Source: a bacterium (GTDB lineage Bacteria > Myxococcota_A > Bradymonadia > UBA7976 > UBA1532). Taken from it: a stretch of DNA of 64,000 bases. Positions 48,409 to 57,505 of this stretch are shown here, in pieces (positions within the stretch are counted from its first letter, which is position 1; each line of letters begins with the position of its first letter). The notes under the pieces were generated by a model. The model saw only the letters and a list, made by a program, of their open reading frames with translations, searched no databases and was not told the DNA's origin. The position numbers were made by a program, and so were the translations under genes. The stretch covers positions 1 through 64,000 of the forward strand of contig JAUHXC010000024.1 of NCBI GenBank assembly GCA_030427205.1, in the 5' to 3' direction.

Positions 48409-49512
48409 CTATTCGTCGTCTGTATCCATTTGCGATACTCGATATGTCTCCAACTCGGATAGAAGTGATGTGGCCACACGGAAGGTCTGTGGCTCAAGCC
48501 CCTCAGGGAGGGTCTTCAAGGCCTCCAAGACCGACGTAGCGACCTGCGTCAACCCGGTCATGATGACGACTTTGGCTTCATCCTGCTCCACACCGGTGAC
48601 GCGGGCGATCTGATAGTCATGCTCGGCAGCCCAGCGAAGCTCGGCAAGGCTGACGAAGAAGTGTTGCGATGCTTCGCTACGTGACGACTTCACATCGACG
48701 TAGCTGTGCGCAGCCGAACTCCACGGGGCCTTCTCGATCGTGAAATCGAACGAGGCGCGCGCGTACTGCCGCGAGACCCATGTCGCCCGCGAGTCGATCC
48801 CCATCTGCATGAGCAGACGATAGAAGATCTCCTCACCCAACTCCCCCGTACGTCGGGCTGTCTCCAACTGCGCCTGAAGTTCGTCTGGCTCGATGCGATA
48901 TCCTAGTCCCTCCGTATCGCGCCGATGCCCGTCGGTCTGATCGCCCAGGATGGCATCAAGCAGGGACTCGTCGGTGAGAAACATGCCCAAGGGGTGGGAG
49001 CCTGCGTAGAGTTGACGGGTCTCTGCGACGACGAGATGTATCTCCTGCAAGCTCATCGAACTCATAGTCGCGCGGCCTGCAAGCCGAACATGCTTCGAGA
49101 GGGAGGCGTGCAGAGCGGGCTCGAGAGCCTTCGAGACAAGCAGGAGACGCAATGTATCAGGCTGCTCCTCGCCCTCGAAACCGAACACCGCCAGATCGTC
49201 AGGGCCCAACATGTCGAAACGAGCCGGCTCGTCGAGCGGGTTGTCGATCAGCTCACCGTTCAAGCGCCAGTTCTTCGCTCCGGTCGACCGAACGACCTTC
49301 CGGGTCAGGGTGAATGGCGGCCTTGTTCCTGGTCCGAATACGACCAGTGACACCTTCACCTTCTCGCGACTGTCACGCAGACCAGGATAGAACTCGGACA
49401 CGAAGACCGCCGCGTTCAAGTTGATCGCCTTCTGCTTCGACCCCGCGGGATCGAAATGCGGTCGAAAAAACGACAAGTCTGACTGCGTGAGCTTCTTGAG
49501 AGCGATCTTCAT
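48409..49512 (-). CDS. Restriction endonuclease-like protein (PD-(D/E)XK, DUF3883-like C-terminus)
   Basis: 367 residues from ATG 49512. The N-terminal ~130 residues are beta-rich (VSLVVFGPGTRPPFTL). The C-terminal ~110 residues carry the nuclease-like pattern ASFDFTIEK, then SYVDVKSS (~265-275), then FFVSLAELRWAAEHDYQIARV, like DUF3883-type domains that follow restriction enzymes. It is the third gene in the vsr-methyltransferase-nuclease series on this strand, 80 bases downstream of the methyltransferase, so it is the likely cutting partner of a type II system. Recognition sequence unknown. Confidence 0.75.
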   Translation of the reverse strand: MKIALKKLTQSDLSFFRPHFDPAGSKQKAINLNAAVFVSEFYPGLRDSREKVKVSLVVFGPGTRPPFTLTRKVVRSTGAKNWRLNGELIDNPLDEPARFDMLGPDDLAVFGFEGEEQPDTLRLLLVSKALEPALHASLSKHVRLAGRATMSSMSLQEIHLVVAETRQLYAGSHPLGMFLTDESLLDAILGDQTDGHRRDTEGLGYRIEPDELQAQLETARRTGELGEEIFYRLLMQMGIDSRATWVSRQYARASFDFTIEKAPWSSAAHSYVDVKSSRSEASQHFFVSLAELRWAAEHDYQIARVTGVEQDEAKVVIMTGLTQVATSVLEALKTLPEGLEPQTFRVATSLLSELETYRVSQMDTDDE

Positions 49513-49592
49513 AGCTCTTCATCCTTTCGTGAGTCATCAGCGGAGCGCCCGACAATGACAGCACCGAACCTGCCTGGGTGTTCAGCCATCGT

Positions 49593-51758
49593 TCACACGA
49601 TCCGCTTGGATGAATCCAATGGCACTTCGAATGGCGGCACCACGGCACTCGTGTCCGCGCGTTCATCCAAGCTTGCGTGCCGAGCCACGCCGAGGAGTCG
49701 ATCGGCCATCGCGAAGGCAAACAGGGGTGGTACCGCGTTGCCGATCTGGCGGAAACCCGGATTCATGGAACCGGCGAACCGGAACCCATCGGGAAATGAC
49801 TGAAGCCGCGCGGCCTCTCGGACACTGATGGTTCGCGCCTGCTTCGAGTCATAGTGGATATGTGAATAGCTATCCTTGCCGAGGTGTGCCATGAGCGTTC
49901 GTGCTGGCCAATCCGGCTCCATCTTCCGCCACTTGTTGGGGAACTTCCCAGGGTCGTAGGGCGGCACGAACTGGTGCTTCAGGTTCAGGCATTCTCCAGC
50001 CCGTTGGACGAATCGCATGATGCACCAGGCCACACGCTGACAGCGCAACTCCAGCGGTTTCATGGAGGAACTCTCCCACTCCTTCTGATGAAACCGCACC
50101 CTGTTCTTGAGTTCAGCGAAGCGGCTACCTCTGGCCAGGTCCAGTGGAACAATGCCGACCTGCTCGATGGCAAGTGCCGAGAAGCCACGTTCGTAGGACT
50201 CCCGCAATCGCCAACAGGCGAGGAGACCCTTGAAATCCACTGCCAGAGAGCTATCGCCGCTGTTCGCTTCGAGCAGGCCGCGCAGAGCGCGGCCGATCCG
50301 CAGCCAGTCCTCCATCAAGTCGAGAGCGACAACGCTGCCTTCGGGGTGTCGCGACACATCACGGAGTTGTTCGAGAATCGTCTTGTAGTCCCGCTTGTGG
50401 CGAATATGCCTTTCAACCAGATCACGAAGCCCATCCCATGCTCTGACCGCACCCGCGAGCTGCGCCTCCCATGTGGGCTCGAAGCTTTCGAGCAACGCGT
50501 CGGCGATCGCCCGACAGGCGTCTTCGATGGCTCGCCCTGTGGGCAATTCATCTGGAACACGTATACTTCTCTCATGCAGTGCCGCGACGTGTTCAGCGAA
50601 GAAGTGTGCAGCGAGCTTGTAGGCCTCGGGATACTGCCACCCTGGCTCCATGGCTGCAAACAGGCGATAGTCGCGATTGCTCAATGAGCGTATCACATGT
50701 GCTCGAATCCGATCAGTCCCCGGGCCGGACTCAAACCCCGGCCAGCCCCACATGTGTCGCCTCACATACACTGAGGCGACCTTGGATGCGCCGTTCGGAT
50801 AAGGGGTCGACGACGCATCCGAGAGATCCCGGCGCCCTTTCTTGAGTTGTCCGCGCAGGTGCCTCGTCTCAACTGGCAGATCTCGGAGTGCTTCCTCCGC
50901 GGTCACCGGTCCATCCTGCTCTGGATCGAGGTGGTCCTGGGGTGGTGTCTCAACGAAACGTGAAACAGGAGCCGTCTGCTCGAACGCGAGCTGCTCAGAC
51001 TGACGCAACGTCTTCAGGGCTACGTCCCTGGCCCCCTGGTACCCGGGAGGAAAACGCACATGATGGGTCACCCTCGGGAAGGCCTGCCGAGGATCAGCTC
51101 CGACAACACGATGAATACCGATGAGGATGAAGCGCTCGCGCATCTCGGGGACGCCATAGTTCGCCGCATTCAGCAGCGAGTATGCGGTCCGATACCCGTC
51201 GTCCTCCAAGACCTCACAGATCTCCTCCGCGAGGTTGTGGCCACCGTAGTTCATGATGTCGGGCACATTCTCCATGACCAGCATGAGCGGCCGCAGCTTC
51301 TCGACGAAACGGAGATATGGCAGATAGAGCTGACTTCGGGGGTCTTGCTTGAAGGCTTCCGGATGGTCATGGATTTCCCGGAGCTTTGCCCGTCCGACAC
51401 GGGCAAAGGTGGGACAAGGTGGCCCACCCACGAGGACATCTACGGCCTCTTCTGGCTGCCGGTAACCCAGACTCCGAATGAACTCGAGCGGGTCTGTCTG
51501 GGTGATGTCCCGTGGAGAAGCGTGGAGTTCGAAGCGCTCAGGGTCCGATTCACGCAGGCGACCATGAAAATTGACTGCGTGAGACATCGCGGCGAACGGG
51601 TCCAACTCCAAGCCCGCGATGATCTCGCACCCGGCACGCTGAAAGCCGAGCGAGAAGCCACCGCAACCTGCAAACAGATCCAGTGCACGGAGCTTCGCCC
51701 CTGTCCGCAGGCGACTCAACTTCTTGTCCAACACAGTACTCTGACTCTCCTTGTTCAC
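49593..51758 (-). CDS. Large DNA cytosine-C5 methyltransferase
   Basis: 721 residues from ATG 51758, overlapping the vsr stop by ATGA. C5-methyltransferase motifs in order: I DLFAGCGGFSLGFQRAG (~27-43), IV GGPPCPTF with catalytic Cys115, VI MENV (162-165), VIII PEMRERFILIG, then a long variable region (~300-600) including the target-recognition domain, and C-terminal IX/X (RTISVREAARLQSFPDGF, RQIGNAVPP). It is about 300 residues longer than simple enzymes of this class. It should methylate a specific cytosine, protecting DNA from the neighbouring nuclease. Vsr upstream would repair the T:G mismatches caused by deamination of the methylated base. Confidence 0.95.
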   Translation of the reverse strand: MNKESQSTVLDKKLSRLRTGAKLRALDLFAGCGGFSLGFQRAGCEIIAGLELDPFAAMSHAVNFHGRLRESDPERFELHASPRDITQTDPLEFIRSLGYRQPEEAVDVLVGGPPCPTFARVGRAKLREIHDHPEAFKQDPRSQLYLPYLRFVEKLRPLMLVMENVPDIMNYGGHNLAEEICEVLEDDGYRTAYSLLNAANYGVPEMRERFILIGIHRVVGADPRQAFPRVTHHVRFPPGYQGARDVALKTLRQSEQLAFEQTAPVSRFVETPPQDHLDPEQDGPVTAEEALRDLPVETRHLRGQLKKGRRDLSDASSTPYPNGASKVASVYVRRHMWGWPGFESGPGTDRIRAHVIRSLSNRDYRLFAAMEPGWQYPEAYKLAAHFFAEHVAALHERSIRVPDELPTGRAIEDACRAIADALLESFEPTWEAQLAGAVRAWDGLRDLVERHIRHKRDYKTILEQLRDVSRHPEGSVVALDLMEDWLRIGRALRGLLEANSGDSSLAVDFKGLLACWRLRESYERGFSALAIEQVGIVPLDLARGSRFAELKNRVRFHQKEWESSSMKPLELRCQRVAWCIMRFVQRAGECLNLKHQFVPPYDPGKFPNKWRKMEPDWPARTLMAHLGKDSYSHIHYDSKQARTISVREAARLQSFPDGFRFAGSMNPGFRQIGNAVPPLFAFAMADRLLGVARHASLDERADTSAVVPPFEVPLDSSKRIV

Positions 51759-52342
51759 GACGACCCCTCAGATGCGAGTGCTCGCTTCGGTCCGGACGGA
51801 CGGCGCCATTTGGCGGTGATTCGCGGGCCGTCCCACACGCGACGCATGGCTGCGTCACGCAATGCTTCCAGATGGCGCCGCTCGGTATCGCTGGCCTGGT
51901 CGAGGATATCGACTCTGACAACGCGCCAGTCTACGGCCCCGTGTTCGCGCCGTCCTCCGAGCGCAGCCGCAACGCCCTCGAGCACAGTATCGATCTCTTC
52001 GAAGACCCGGTGTTCCAGGACGCGGATGACAGCCCATCCATCTCGTTCGAAGCCCAACGTCTGGCGCCGATCACGATCAACGTTGGCTCTCAGCTTCTCG
52101 GCCCAGAATTCACAACGGCTTCTCGGGCGTACATAGTGCTTTGGGCACCCATGCCAGAAACAGCCGTCGACGAACACAGCCACTCGCTGTCGCCGAAAAA
52201 CGATATCCGGACGTCCGTGTGACGTGGATTGGTGAAGGCGGTACCGCAAACCCCGTGCCCACAGAGCGGAACGGAGAAGCAACTCAGGCCGTGTGTTCTT
52301 GCTGCGAATCCGGGACATCTGCTGACTTCGCGAAAGCGCCAC
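51755..52342 (-). CDS. vsr: Very short patch repair (Vsr) endonuclease
   Basis: 195 residues from GTG 52342, with TTGGAGG about five bases upstream; an ATG at 52486 would add 48 atypical residues. Vsr motifs: MSRIRSKNTRPE, GLRYRLHQ, GRPDIVF (catalytic Asp), VAVFVDGCFWHGCPKHY. It nicks 5' of a mismatched T in T:G pairs formed where 5-methylcytosine has deaminated. It overlaps the methyltransferase start (ATGA), the usual pairing. The C-terminal ~60 residues after the core are charged and specific to this protein. Confidence 0.93.
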   Translation of the reverse strand: MALSRSQQMSRIRSKNTRPELLLRSALWARGLRYRLHQSTSHGRPDIVFRRQRVAVFVDGCFWHGCPKHYVRPRSRCEFWAEKLRANVDRDRRQTLGFERDGWAVIRVLEHRVFEEIDTVLEGVAAALGGRREHGAVDWRVVRVDILDQASDTERRHLEALRDAAMRRVWDGPRITAKWRRPSGPKRALASEGSS

Positions 52343-52478
52343 TCGGCCTCCAAGGCGGTCCGGCGGCAGCCTAGTCGCCCCGCCGGAAGATGTCGAGGGG
52401 CGGATCTGCTCGAGCCTCCGACCGCGAGTGCGAGCAGCTCGCTGGACTCGCCACTCGACGACGCCCATAGTCCGAAGC

Positions 52479-53258
52479 ATGCGCATCTACGACACCCTCG
52501 AATCCGTGCCCTCGTGGAAGCACGGCGGCCTCACCCGCGAAGTCATCGCCCGCTACGCCGCCCAGCACCCGCGGGAGTATCTGCGCACCGCCATCGAGCG
52601 CATGATCCCCCGGCTGGACGTGCTCGAGGTCGACGTGCGCGTCGCCGAAGGCCATCTGCACCTCGACGCCGACCTCGACACCTTCGACGACCACCGACTC
52701 GGGCTGCTGATCGTCACCGGCGACCTGATCATCCGCGGGGGCTATTTCGATACCGACCACCCGCCGATAATGCTGCTCGTCCTGGGCTCGATGACCGCGG
52801 GTCGCGTCATCACCGCCGGCTGGCTCGATGTGCTCGGCGACCTCACCGTCGACGGTCCGCTGATCGGCGACTATAACGACTGCTCGGCGCGTATCGGCGG
52901 CGACGTGCGCTGCGGGCTGTTCTACCCCGAGAACCACCACTTCGAGGTGGGCGGACGGCTCATCACGCCGGTCGCCGTGGGCAGCAAGTGGCGCCTGGAG
53001 GCCGCTGAGCCGGTGGACTTCGTCGGCGTGCACGACGTCGAACTGCTGGATGTGCTCGACCGCGGCCTGCTCGTCGTACACGAGGAGCGCTGGACCGAAG
53101 ACGACGGCACGGCTCAGCGCGCGCTCGAGATCGAAGAGATCGACTTCGGCGAGCTGCGCGAGCGCGTACGGCAAGGCCGACCGATCACGCGGCGCCCCGC
53201 CGGCCAGCCGCGGCGCGGGGTCGAAGGTGCCGCGCAGGATTTTGATCCCGGCGCGTAG
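52479..53258 (+). CDS. Hypothetical protein with a beta-helix-like core
   Basis: 259 residues from ATG 52479 (MRIYDTLESVP). After a helical start, residues ~45-170 show repeated short strands with Gly at turns (LLIVTGDLIIRGGYFD, LGDLTVDGPLIGDYND, IGGDVRCGLFYP), like bactofilin-type or other single-stranded beta-helices. The C-terminus is charged (ELRERVRQGR). There is no signal peptide. I cannot assign a function. It diverges from vsr with a 136-base gap. Confidence 0.7.
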   Translation: MRIYDTLESVPSWKHGGLTREVIARYAAQHPREYLRTAIERMIPRLDVLEVDVRVAEGHLHLDADLDTFDDHRLGLLIVTGDLIIRGGYFDTDHPPIMLLVLGSMTAGRVITAGWLDVLGDLTVDGPLIGDYNDCSARIGGDVRCGLFYPENHHFEVGGRLITPVAVGSKWRLEAAEPVDFVGVHDVELLDVLDRGLLVVHEERWTEDDGTAQRALEIEEIDFGELRERVRQGRPITRRPAGQPRRGVEGAAQDFDPGA

Positions 53259-53303
53259 CCCCGAGCGGCCTCCGTACTCCTAATCGCGCACCGAGGAGGC
53301 CCG

Positions 53304-53738
53304 ATGAACCCGACCGCTCCGATGATGCTGGCCGCGCTGCTCCTCAGCGCGCCGACCCTGGCCGCCGCCGCGCCGGCCCCGTCTGCCGTGGAGAAGAGCC
53401 TCGACGCGCTGCGCTGGAAGGCGCGGCCGATCGTGCTCATCGCGCCATCCGCCGACGATCCACGACTGGAGCAGGCACGAGCGGCGCTGTGGGACGCCGC
53501 GGCGCAGGTCGAGCGGCGCGACATGGTCGCGAGGGTGATCATCACCGACCAGCACCCGCTGCGCGATCGCTTCGCGGTGCGCGGGCAGACGTTCGCGGCG
53601 ATCCTGGTGGGCAAAGACGGCGGCGAGAAGGCCCGGGTGAGCCGCCTGGACGACCTGAAGCCCTGGTTCGCGCTGGTGGACAGCATGCCGATGCGCATGC
53701 GCGAGATGCGTGAGCGCGGGGAGACACCTGCCCAGTGA
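53304..53738 (+). CDS. Secreted DUF4174-like protein
   Basis: 144 residues from ATG 53304, with GAGGAGG upstream. A signal peptide (MMLAALLLSAPTLAAAAPA) is followed by a thioredoxin-like fold resembling DUF4174: LRWKARPIVLIAPSADDP, an helix, RRDMVARVII, then GQTFAAILVGKDGGEK and LDDLKPWFALVDSMPMR. No CxxC is present, so it is not a disulfide oxidoreductase. It is periplasmic and of unknown function. Confidence 0.78.
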   Translation: MNPTAPMMLAALLLSAPTLAAAAPAPSAVEKSLDALRWKARPIVLIAPSADDPRLEQARAALWDAAAQVERRDMVARVIITDQHPLRDRFAVRGQTFAAILVGKDGGEKARVSRLDDLKPWFALVDSMPMRMREMRERGETPAQ

Positions 53739-53805
53739 TTCAGTGGCTCTCCGGCCGGCCAGGATGGCATATCCGGATAGCATAGCCTGATGGCATCGGG
53801 GCCGC

Positions 53806-56481
53806 CTACAGCCCGGCGGGACCCGGGTCGACGAGGCCGCGCTCGATGACTTCGAGGCGGTAGACCATGTCCACCCGGCATTCGCCCGGGTCGTCGAGCT
53901 GGTCATAGCTCAGGACGAACGGTCCGCCGGCCTCCGCTTGATCCACGTCGTGGCGCACCGTCTGCGATCCCATGCGGTCGCGGCTGCCGAATACATCGGT
54001 GCTCCACAGCTCGAGGGTCAGGTCGAAGCCCTCGGCGTCGCGGGCGACGATGGCTTCGCCCTCGACCGCATCGGAGCCGAAGCTGCCGAGCGTCACGTCG
54101 GCCCCGTCCATACGCACCGCGCTGCCCGGGCCGATGCCCGCCGAGTCGCGCAGCGCGCTGTCGGCGGCGGCGACCGCCATCTGCCAGTAGACGCTGCAGT
54201 CATCGCTGCCCACGTGGTTCAAGCGCTCGAGCACGACCCGCACGCGGTCGTAGCGGCGGACCCGCTCGTGCTCGATCAGCCATGTCCCGGCCGGCAGCAG
54301 ACCCACGTCGGCGTAGTCGACGAACGCCAGATAGCGCCAGACGCTGTTGCCTTCGGGCGGCGCATCGACCAGCCCGGTCGCGCCGACGTCGAGCGTGCCG
54401 ACCAGCTCGCCGCCCAAGCGCTCGGCGAGATCGACCGGGTCGTAGGCCAGCGTATCTTCGGGCACCTCGGCGAAGCGGCCAAGCGCGTCGGCCGGCTCGC
54501 GGATGATGTGGATCGCGTCGATGCCCGGGTTCTCCACCGGCGCCCAGCTCAGCTCCAGGCGGGCACCCTCTTCGATGGGCCGGGCGTCGAGGTCTTCGAG
54601 GGCGAAGCGGTCGACCTGCAGCGGCGCCCGATCGACCGCGTCGCTCAGCCCGTCGCCGTCGGTATCCGCCGAGAACGCGTCGGTGCCCGCCTGCCGCTCG
54701 GCGCCGTCGTCGAGGCCGTCGCCGTCGGTATCGGCGCGGGTCGGATCACTGATGGCATGCCGCGGCAGCGGGTCGTCTGCCGACCAGCCGTGCAGGACCT
54801 CGTCGCCGTCGGCGAGGCCGTCGCCGTCGGTATCGACGCGCGTATCGTCGGTGCCCAGCCGCAGCTCGGTGCGAATGCCGAGCCCGTCGCCGTCGCGGTC
54901 TTCGTCGTAGACCAGATAGAGCGCGTCCCCTGGCATCAGCCGGATGGCATCGAAGTCATCCTGCACCGTCTCGGCCATGCCATCGCGCACCCGCACGACG
55001 TTCCAGCGGCTGATGCCATCGCCCTGCATCGAGCCATCGGCCCGATGGCCGTCCACCGCCGCCAGGATGCGCACCCCGTTGGCCTCGCGGACCTCGAAGC
55101 CGTGGCCGAGCCAGTCAGCGAGGGCCGTCTCGATGTCCACGCCGGCCGGGCGGCCCGTATTCGGGTCGAGCCGCAGGTTCGTCGCGATGACATCCCGGGT
55201 CTGCGCCGGCCCCGCGTCCCAGCCGGGCCCGTGATCGACCACCACCGTGGCGGTGCGGGTCCGGCGCAGCGTGCCGTCGTGGGCGAAGGCCCGGCCCTCG
55301 GCGTCGACGAGCTCGTAGCCCGAGACCTCGACCTCCAGCCCGCGGGGGTCGGCGATGAGCGCCACCGCGTCGTCCCAGCCGAGGTTGTCCTTGCGGAAGT
55401 AGACGTTGCGATGGGCGTCGCCCGGCGCCAGCGTACGCGGGGGGAAGACCGTGCGCCGATCGTCGCTCTCGACGTGGGCCAGCGCCCGCCGGGCCCACGG
55501 GTTGCGCGGGTCGCGGTGCATCAGCGTCATCGAGGCGTTGCGCACGGTGAACGCCACCGGCCCGGTATTGGCCAGGGTCACCGGGAAGGAGACATAGCCC
55601 CCCTCGATGGTCAGCTCGCGGCTCTCGGCCCGCTGGCGCGCCCGGCTGATGGCGGCCGCGGCGGCCTCGGTGTAGCTGCGGTCGAGGGTCAGGGTCACCG
55701 ACGAGGTCGTCGTCATCTCGGTGCTGGCGCTGACCCCGAAGCTGAAGCTGCCGCTGAAGCCGGCGTTGATGCCGACGCCCACCGCCAGCGCGATCGACTC
55801 CTGCACCGCGTGGCTCTCGCCCTGGGTCATCGAGATCGAGCGGGTGATGCTCTCGTCGACGCCGATGGTATGGGTCTCGCCGGTGGCCAGCACGGTATTG
55901 AGCCCGATTTCGGGCACGCTCTCGAGCCGCAGGTCGAAGCGCGGCAGGTCGGCCACATGGGGCCGGGTGCCGAGCTCGATCAGCTCGAAGCGATCGTCGA
56001 AGCCGTCGCCGTCCGTATCGGCCAGCGCCGGCGAGCTGCCCTCGCGGAACTCGGCGCCGTCCCACAAGCGCGGGTTGCCGGCGGCGTCGCCGTCGGAGTC
56101 GATGTGATCGGCCCGGCTGCCCAGCTCGCGCACCTCGAAGCGGTCGTCCAGGTCGTCGCCGTCGGTATCGGCGCGGGTCGGGTCGAGGCGCAGCTGGTAC
56201 TCTTCACGGTCGGTCAGGCCGTCGCCGTCGCTGTCTTCGCGGCCGGGCAGCGGCGCGACATCGCGCTCCTCGATGCCGTTGGGGCCGTGCACGTAGACCG
56301 TCCAGCCATCGATGGGCGCCGGCGGCAGATCGGGCTCTTCGGCGGGCGCCGCCGGCGATCCGGGGTCATCGGGCGGCTCGGCCACCGGCGAGGCGCAGCC
56401 GCACAGGCCGACGCAGAGACCGAAGAGCAGACCGAGGCTCGTGAGCGCTGTCGGGCGGGCGATGATGGGCTCGATGGGCAT
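53806..56481 (-). CDS. Lipoprotein with TSP3 calcium repeats flanking a binary-toxin-B-like pore domain
   Basis: 891 residues from ATG 56481, with GGAGG six bases upstream. The signal peptide ends near GLCGC. A first cluster of thrombospondin type-3 motifs (DSDGDGLTD, DTDGDDLDD, DTDGDGFDD) spans ~80-165. Residues ~185-330 hold a long alternating Ser/Thr/small-residue stretch (SITRSISMTQGESHAVQ, INAGFSGSFSFGVSAST) then SFPVTLANTGPVAFTVRNAS. This order and pattern resemble the calcium-binding and membrane-insertion domains of anthrax protective-antigen-like B components. A second TSP3 cluster (~555-635) and a beta-rich C-terminus follow. If the likeness is real it may form pores or translocate a partner. 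The lipid anchor is unusual for such toxins. No A component is adjacent. Confidence 0.75.
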   Translation of the reverse strand: MPIEPIIARPTALTSLGLLFGLCVGLCGCASPVAEPPDDPGSPAAPAEEPDLPPAPIDGWTVYVHGPNGIEERDVAPLPGREDSDGDGLTDREEYQLRLDPTRADTDGDDLDDRFEVRELGSRADHIDSDGDAAGNPRLWDGAEFREGSSPALADTDGDGFDDRFELIELGTRPHVADLPRFDLRLESVPEIGLNTVLATGETHTIGVDESITRSISMTQGESHAVQESIALAVGVGINAGFSGSFSFGVSASTEMTTTSSVTLTLDRSYTEAAAAAISRARQRAESRELTIEGGYVSFPVTLANTGPVAFTVRNASMTLMHRDPRNPWARRALAHVESDDRRTVFPPRTLAPGDAHRNVYFRKDNLGWDDAVALIADPRGLEVEVSGYELVDAEGRAFAHDGTLRRTRTATVVVDHGPGWDAGPAQTRDVIATNLRLDPNTGRPAGVDIETALADWLGHGFEVREANGVRILAAVDGHRADGSMQGDGISRWNVVRVRDGMAETVQDDFDAIRLMPGDALYLVYDEDRDGDGLGIRTELRLGTDDTRVDTDGDGLADGDEVLHGWSADDPLPRHAISDPTRADTDGDGLDDGAERQAGTDAFSADTDGDGLSDAVDRAPLQVDRFALEDLDARPIEEGARLELSWAPVENPGIDAIHIIREPADALGRFAEVPEDTLAYDPVDLAERLGGELVGTLDVGATGLVDAPPEGNSVWRYLAFVDYADVGLLPAGTWLIEHERVRRYDRVRVVLERLNHVGSDDCSVYWQMAVAAADSALRDSAGIGPGSAVRMDGADVTLGSFGSDAVEGEAIVARDAEGFDLTLELWSTDVFGSRDRMGSQTVRHDVDQAEAGGPFVLSYDQLDDPGECRVDMVYRLEVIERGLVDPGPAGL

Positions 56482-56672
56482 GGTGTCCTCCGCGGTGTGG
56501 ACCCGCACCCAGTGCGAAGGCCGTGCCACCGCCGCGCGGCCCGCGTACCGTAGACGGTGGGGTTGGACGTCCCCAGCACACCCCGCACAGGGCCGTGACA
56601 TCAGCGTCTCACCGAGCCCCGCGGCGGATGTGGCATCATGCGGGCCGACCGCCAGCCCGCCGGGAGGCACCC

Positions 56673-57401
56673 ATGGCCCGCGACCCCCGACTGCCCGATC
56701 TGCGCAACTTCGAGCGCATCGTCTTCTTCACCGGCGCCGGCATGTCGGCGGAGAGCGGCGTGCCGACCTATCGCGGCAAAGGCGGCATCTGGAAGGAATA
56801 CGAGCCGCAGCGCTACGCCTGTCAGGCCGCCTTCGACCGCGATCCCGAGGCGGTGTGGGAGTTCCACAACTACCGCCGCGGACTCGTCGGCGCCTGCGAG
56901 CCCAACGCGGGCCATCGGCTGATCGCCCAGGCCGAGGCGACCCTGCCCCACGTGACGGTGGTCACCCAGAACATCGACGGCCTGCACCAGCTCGCCGGCA
57001 GCGAGCGGGTCTACGAGCTGCACGGCAGCCTGTGGTGGGTGCGCTGCGGCAGCGAGCGGCGCTTCAGCCGCGCGGTGCCTTTCGACGCGCAGCGACCCGA
57101 CGGCAAGTGGTGGCGCCCGGACATCGTCTGGTTCGGCGACAGCCTGAAGAGCGAGGTGGTCACGAAGGCCATCGACGCCATCACCCGCTGCGACCTGCTG
57201 GTCTCGATCGGCACCTCGGCGGTGGTCTATCCGGCGGCGCAGATGCCGCTGCTCGCCCAGCAGAACGGGGCCACGCTCGTCGAGATCAACCCCGACGAGA
57301 CGCCGGTCTCGAAGGCCTACGACATCTGCATCCGCGGCACCGCCGGCGAGGTCCTGACCGCGTTGTGCGCGGGCCTCGACGAGGCGCCGGCGGTCAGCTG
57401 A
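56673..57401 (+). CDS. cobB: Sirtuin-type NAD-dependent deacylase lacking zinc cysteines
   Basis: 242 residues from ATG 56673, with GGGAGG five bases upstream. NAD-binding GAGMSAESGVPTYRG (21-35), QNIDGLH (99-105), catalytic His117 in ELHGS, and GTSAVVYPAA are intact. It is closest to SIRT5/CobB-like class III by the EPNAGH and WEF..YRR region. In the place of the Tyr-x-x-Arg acyl-lysine pair, this protein has His65 and Arg68. The zinc module usually has four Cys; only one (Cys125) is present, with RWGKWWRP-like loop replacing it. It probably removes acyl groups from lysines without structural zinc. Confidence 0.9.
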   Translation: MARDPRLPDLRNFERIVFFTGAGMSAESGVPTYRGKGGIWKEYEPQRYACQAAFDRDPEAVWEFHNYRRGLVGACEPNAGHRLIAQAEATLPHVTVVTQNIDGLHQLAGSERVYELHGSLWWVRCGSERRFSRAVPFDAQRPDGKWWRPDIVWFGDSLKSEVVTKAIDAITRCDLLVSIGTSAVVYPAAQMPLLAQQNGATLVEINPDETPVSKAYDICIRGTAGEVLTALCAGLDEAPAVS

Positions 57402-57505
57402 CGCTGGTGGTCGGCGCGCGGCGCCTGTGACGCCCGCCGAAGCGCGGTTGCGCCAGACCGTCGGGAAACGCAGAATGCGGCCCTCGATCGACCCCGAGGG
57501 AGACG

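Noticed and set aside
52343-52486. N-terminal extension of Vsr from ATG 52486
   Set aside because: The added residues are Arg-rich and unlike Vsr; GTG 52342 has a well-placed GGAGG.
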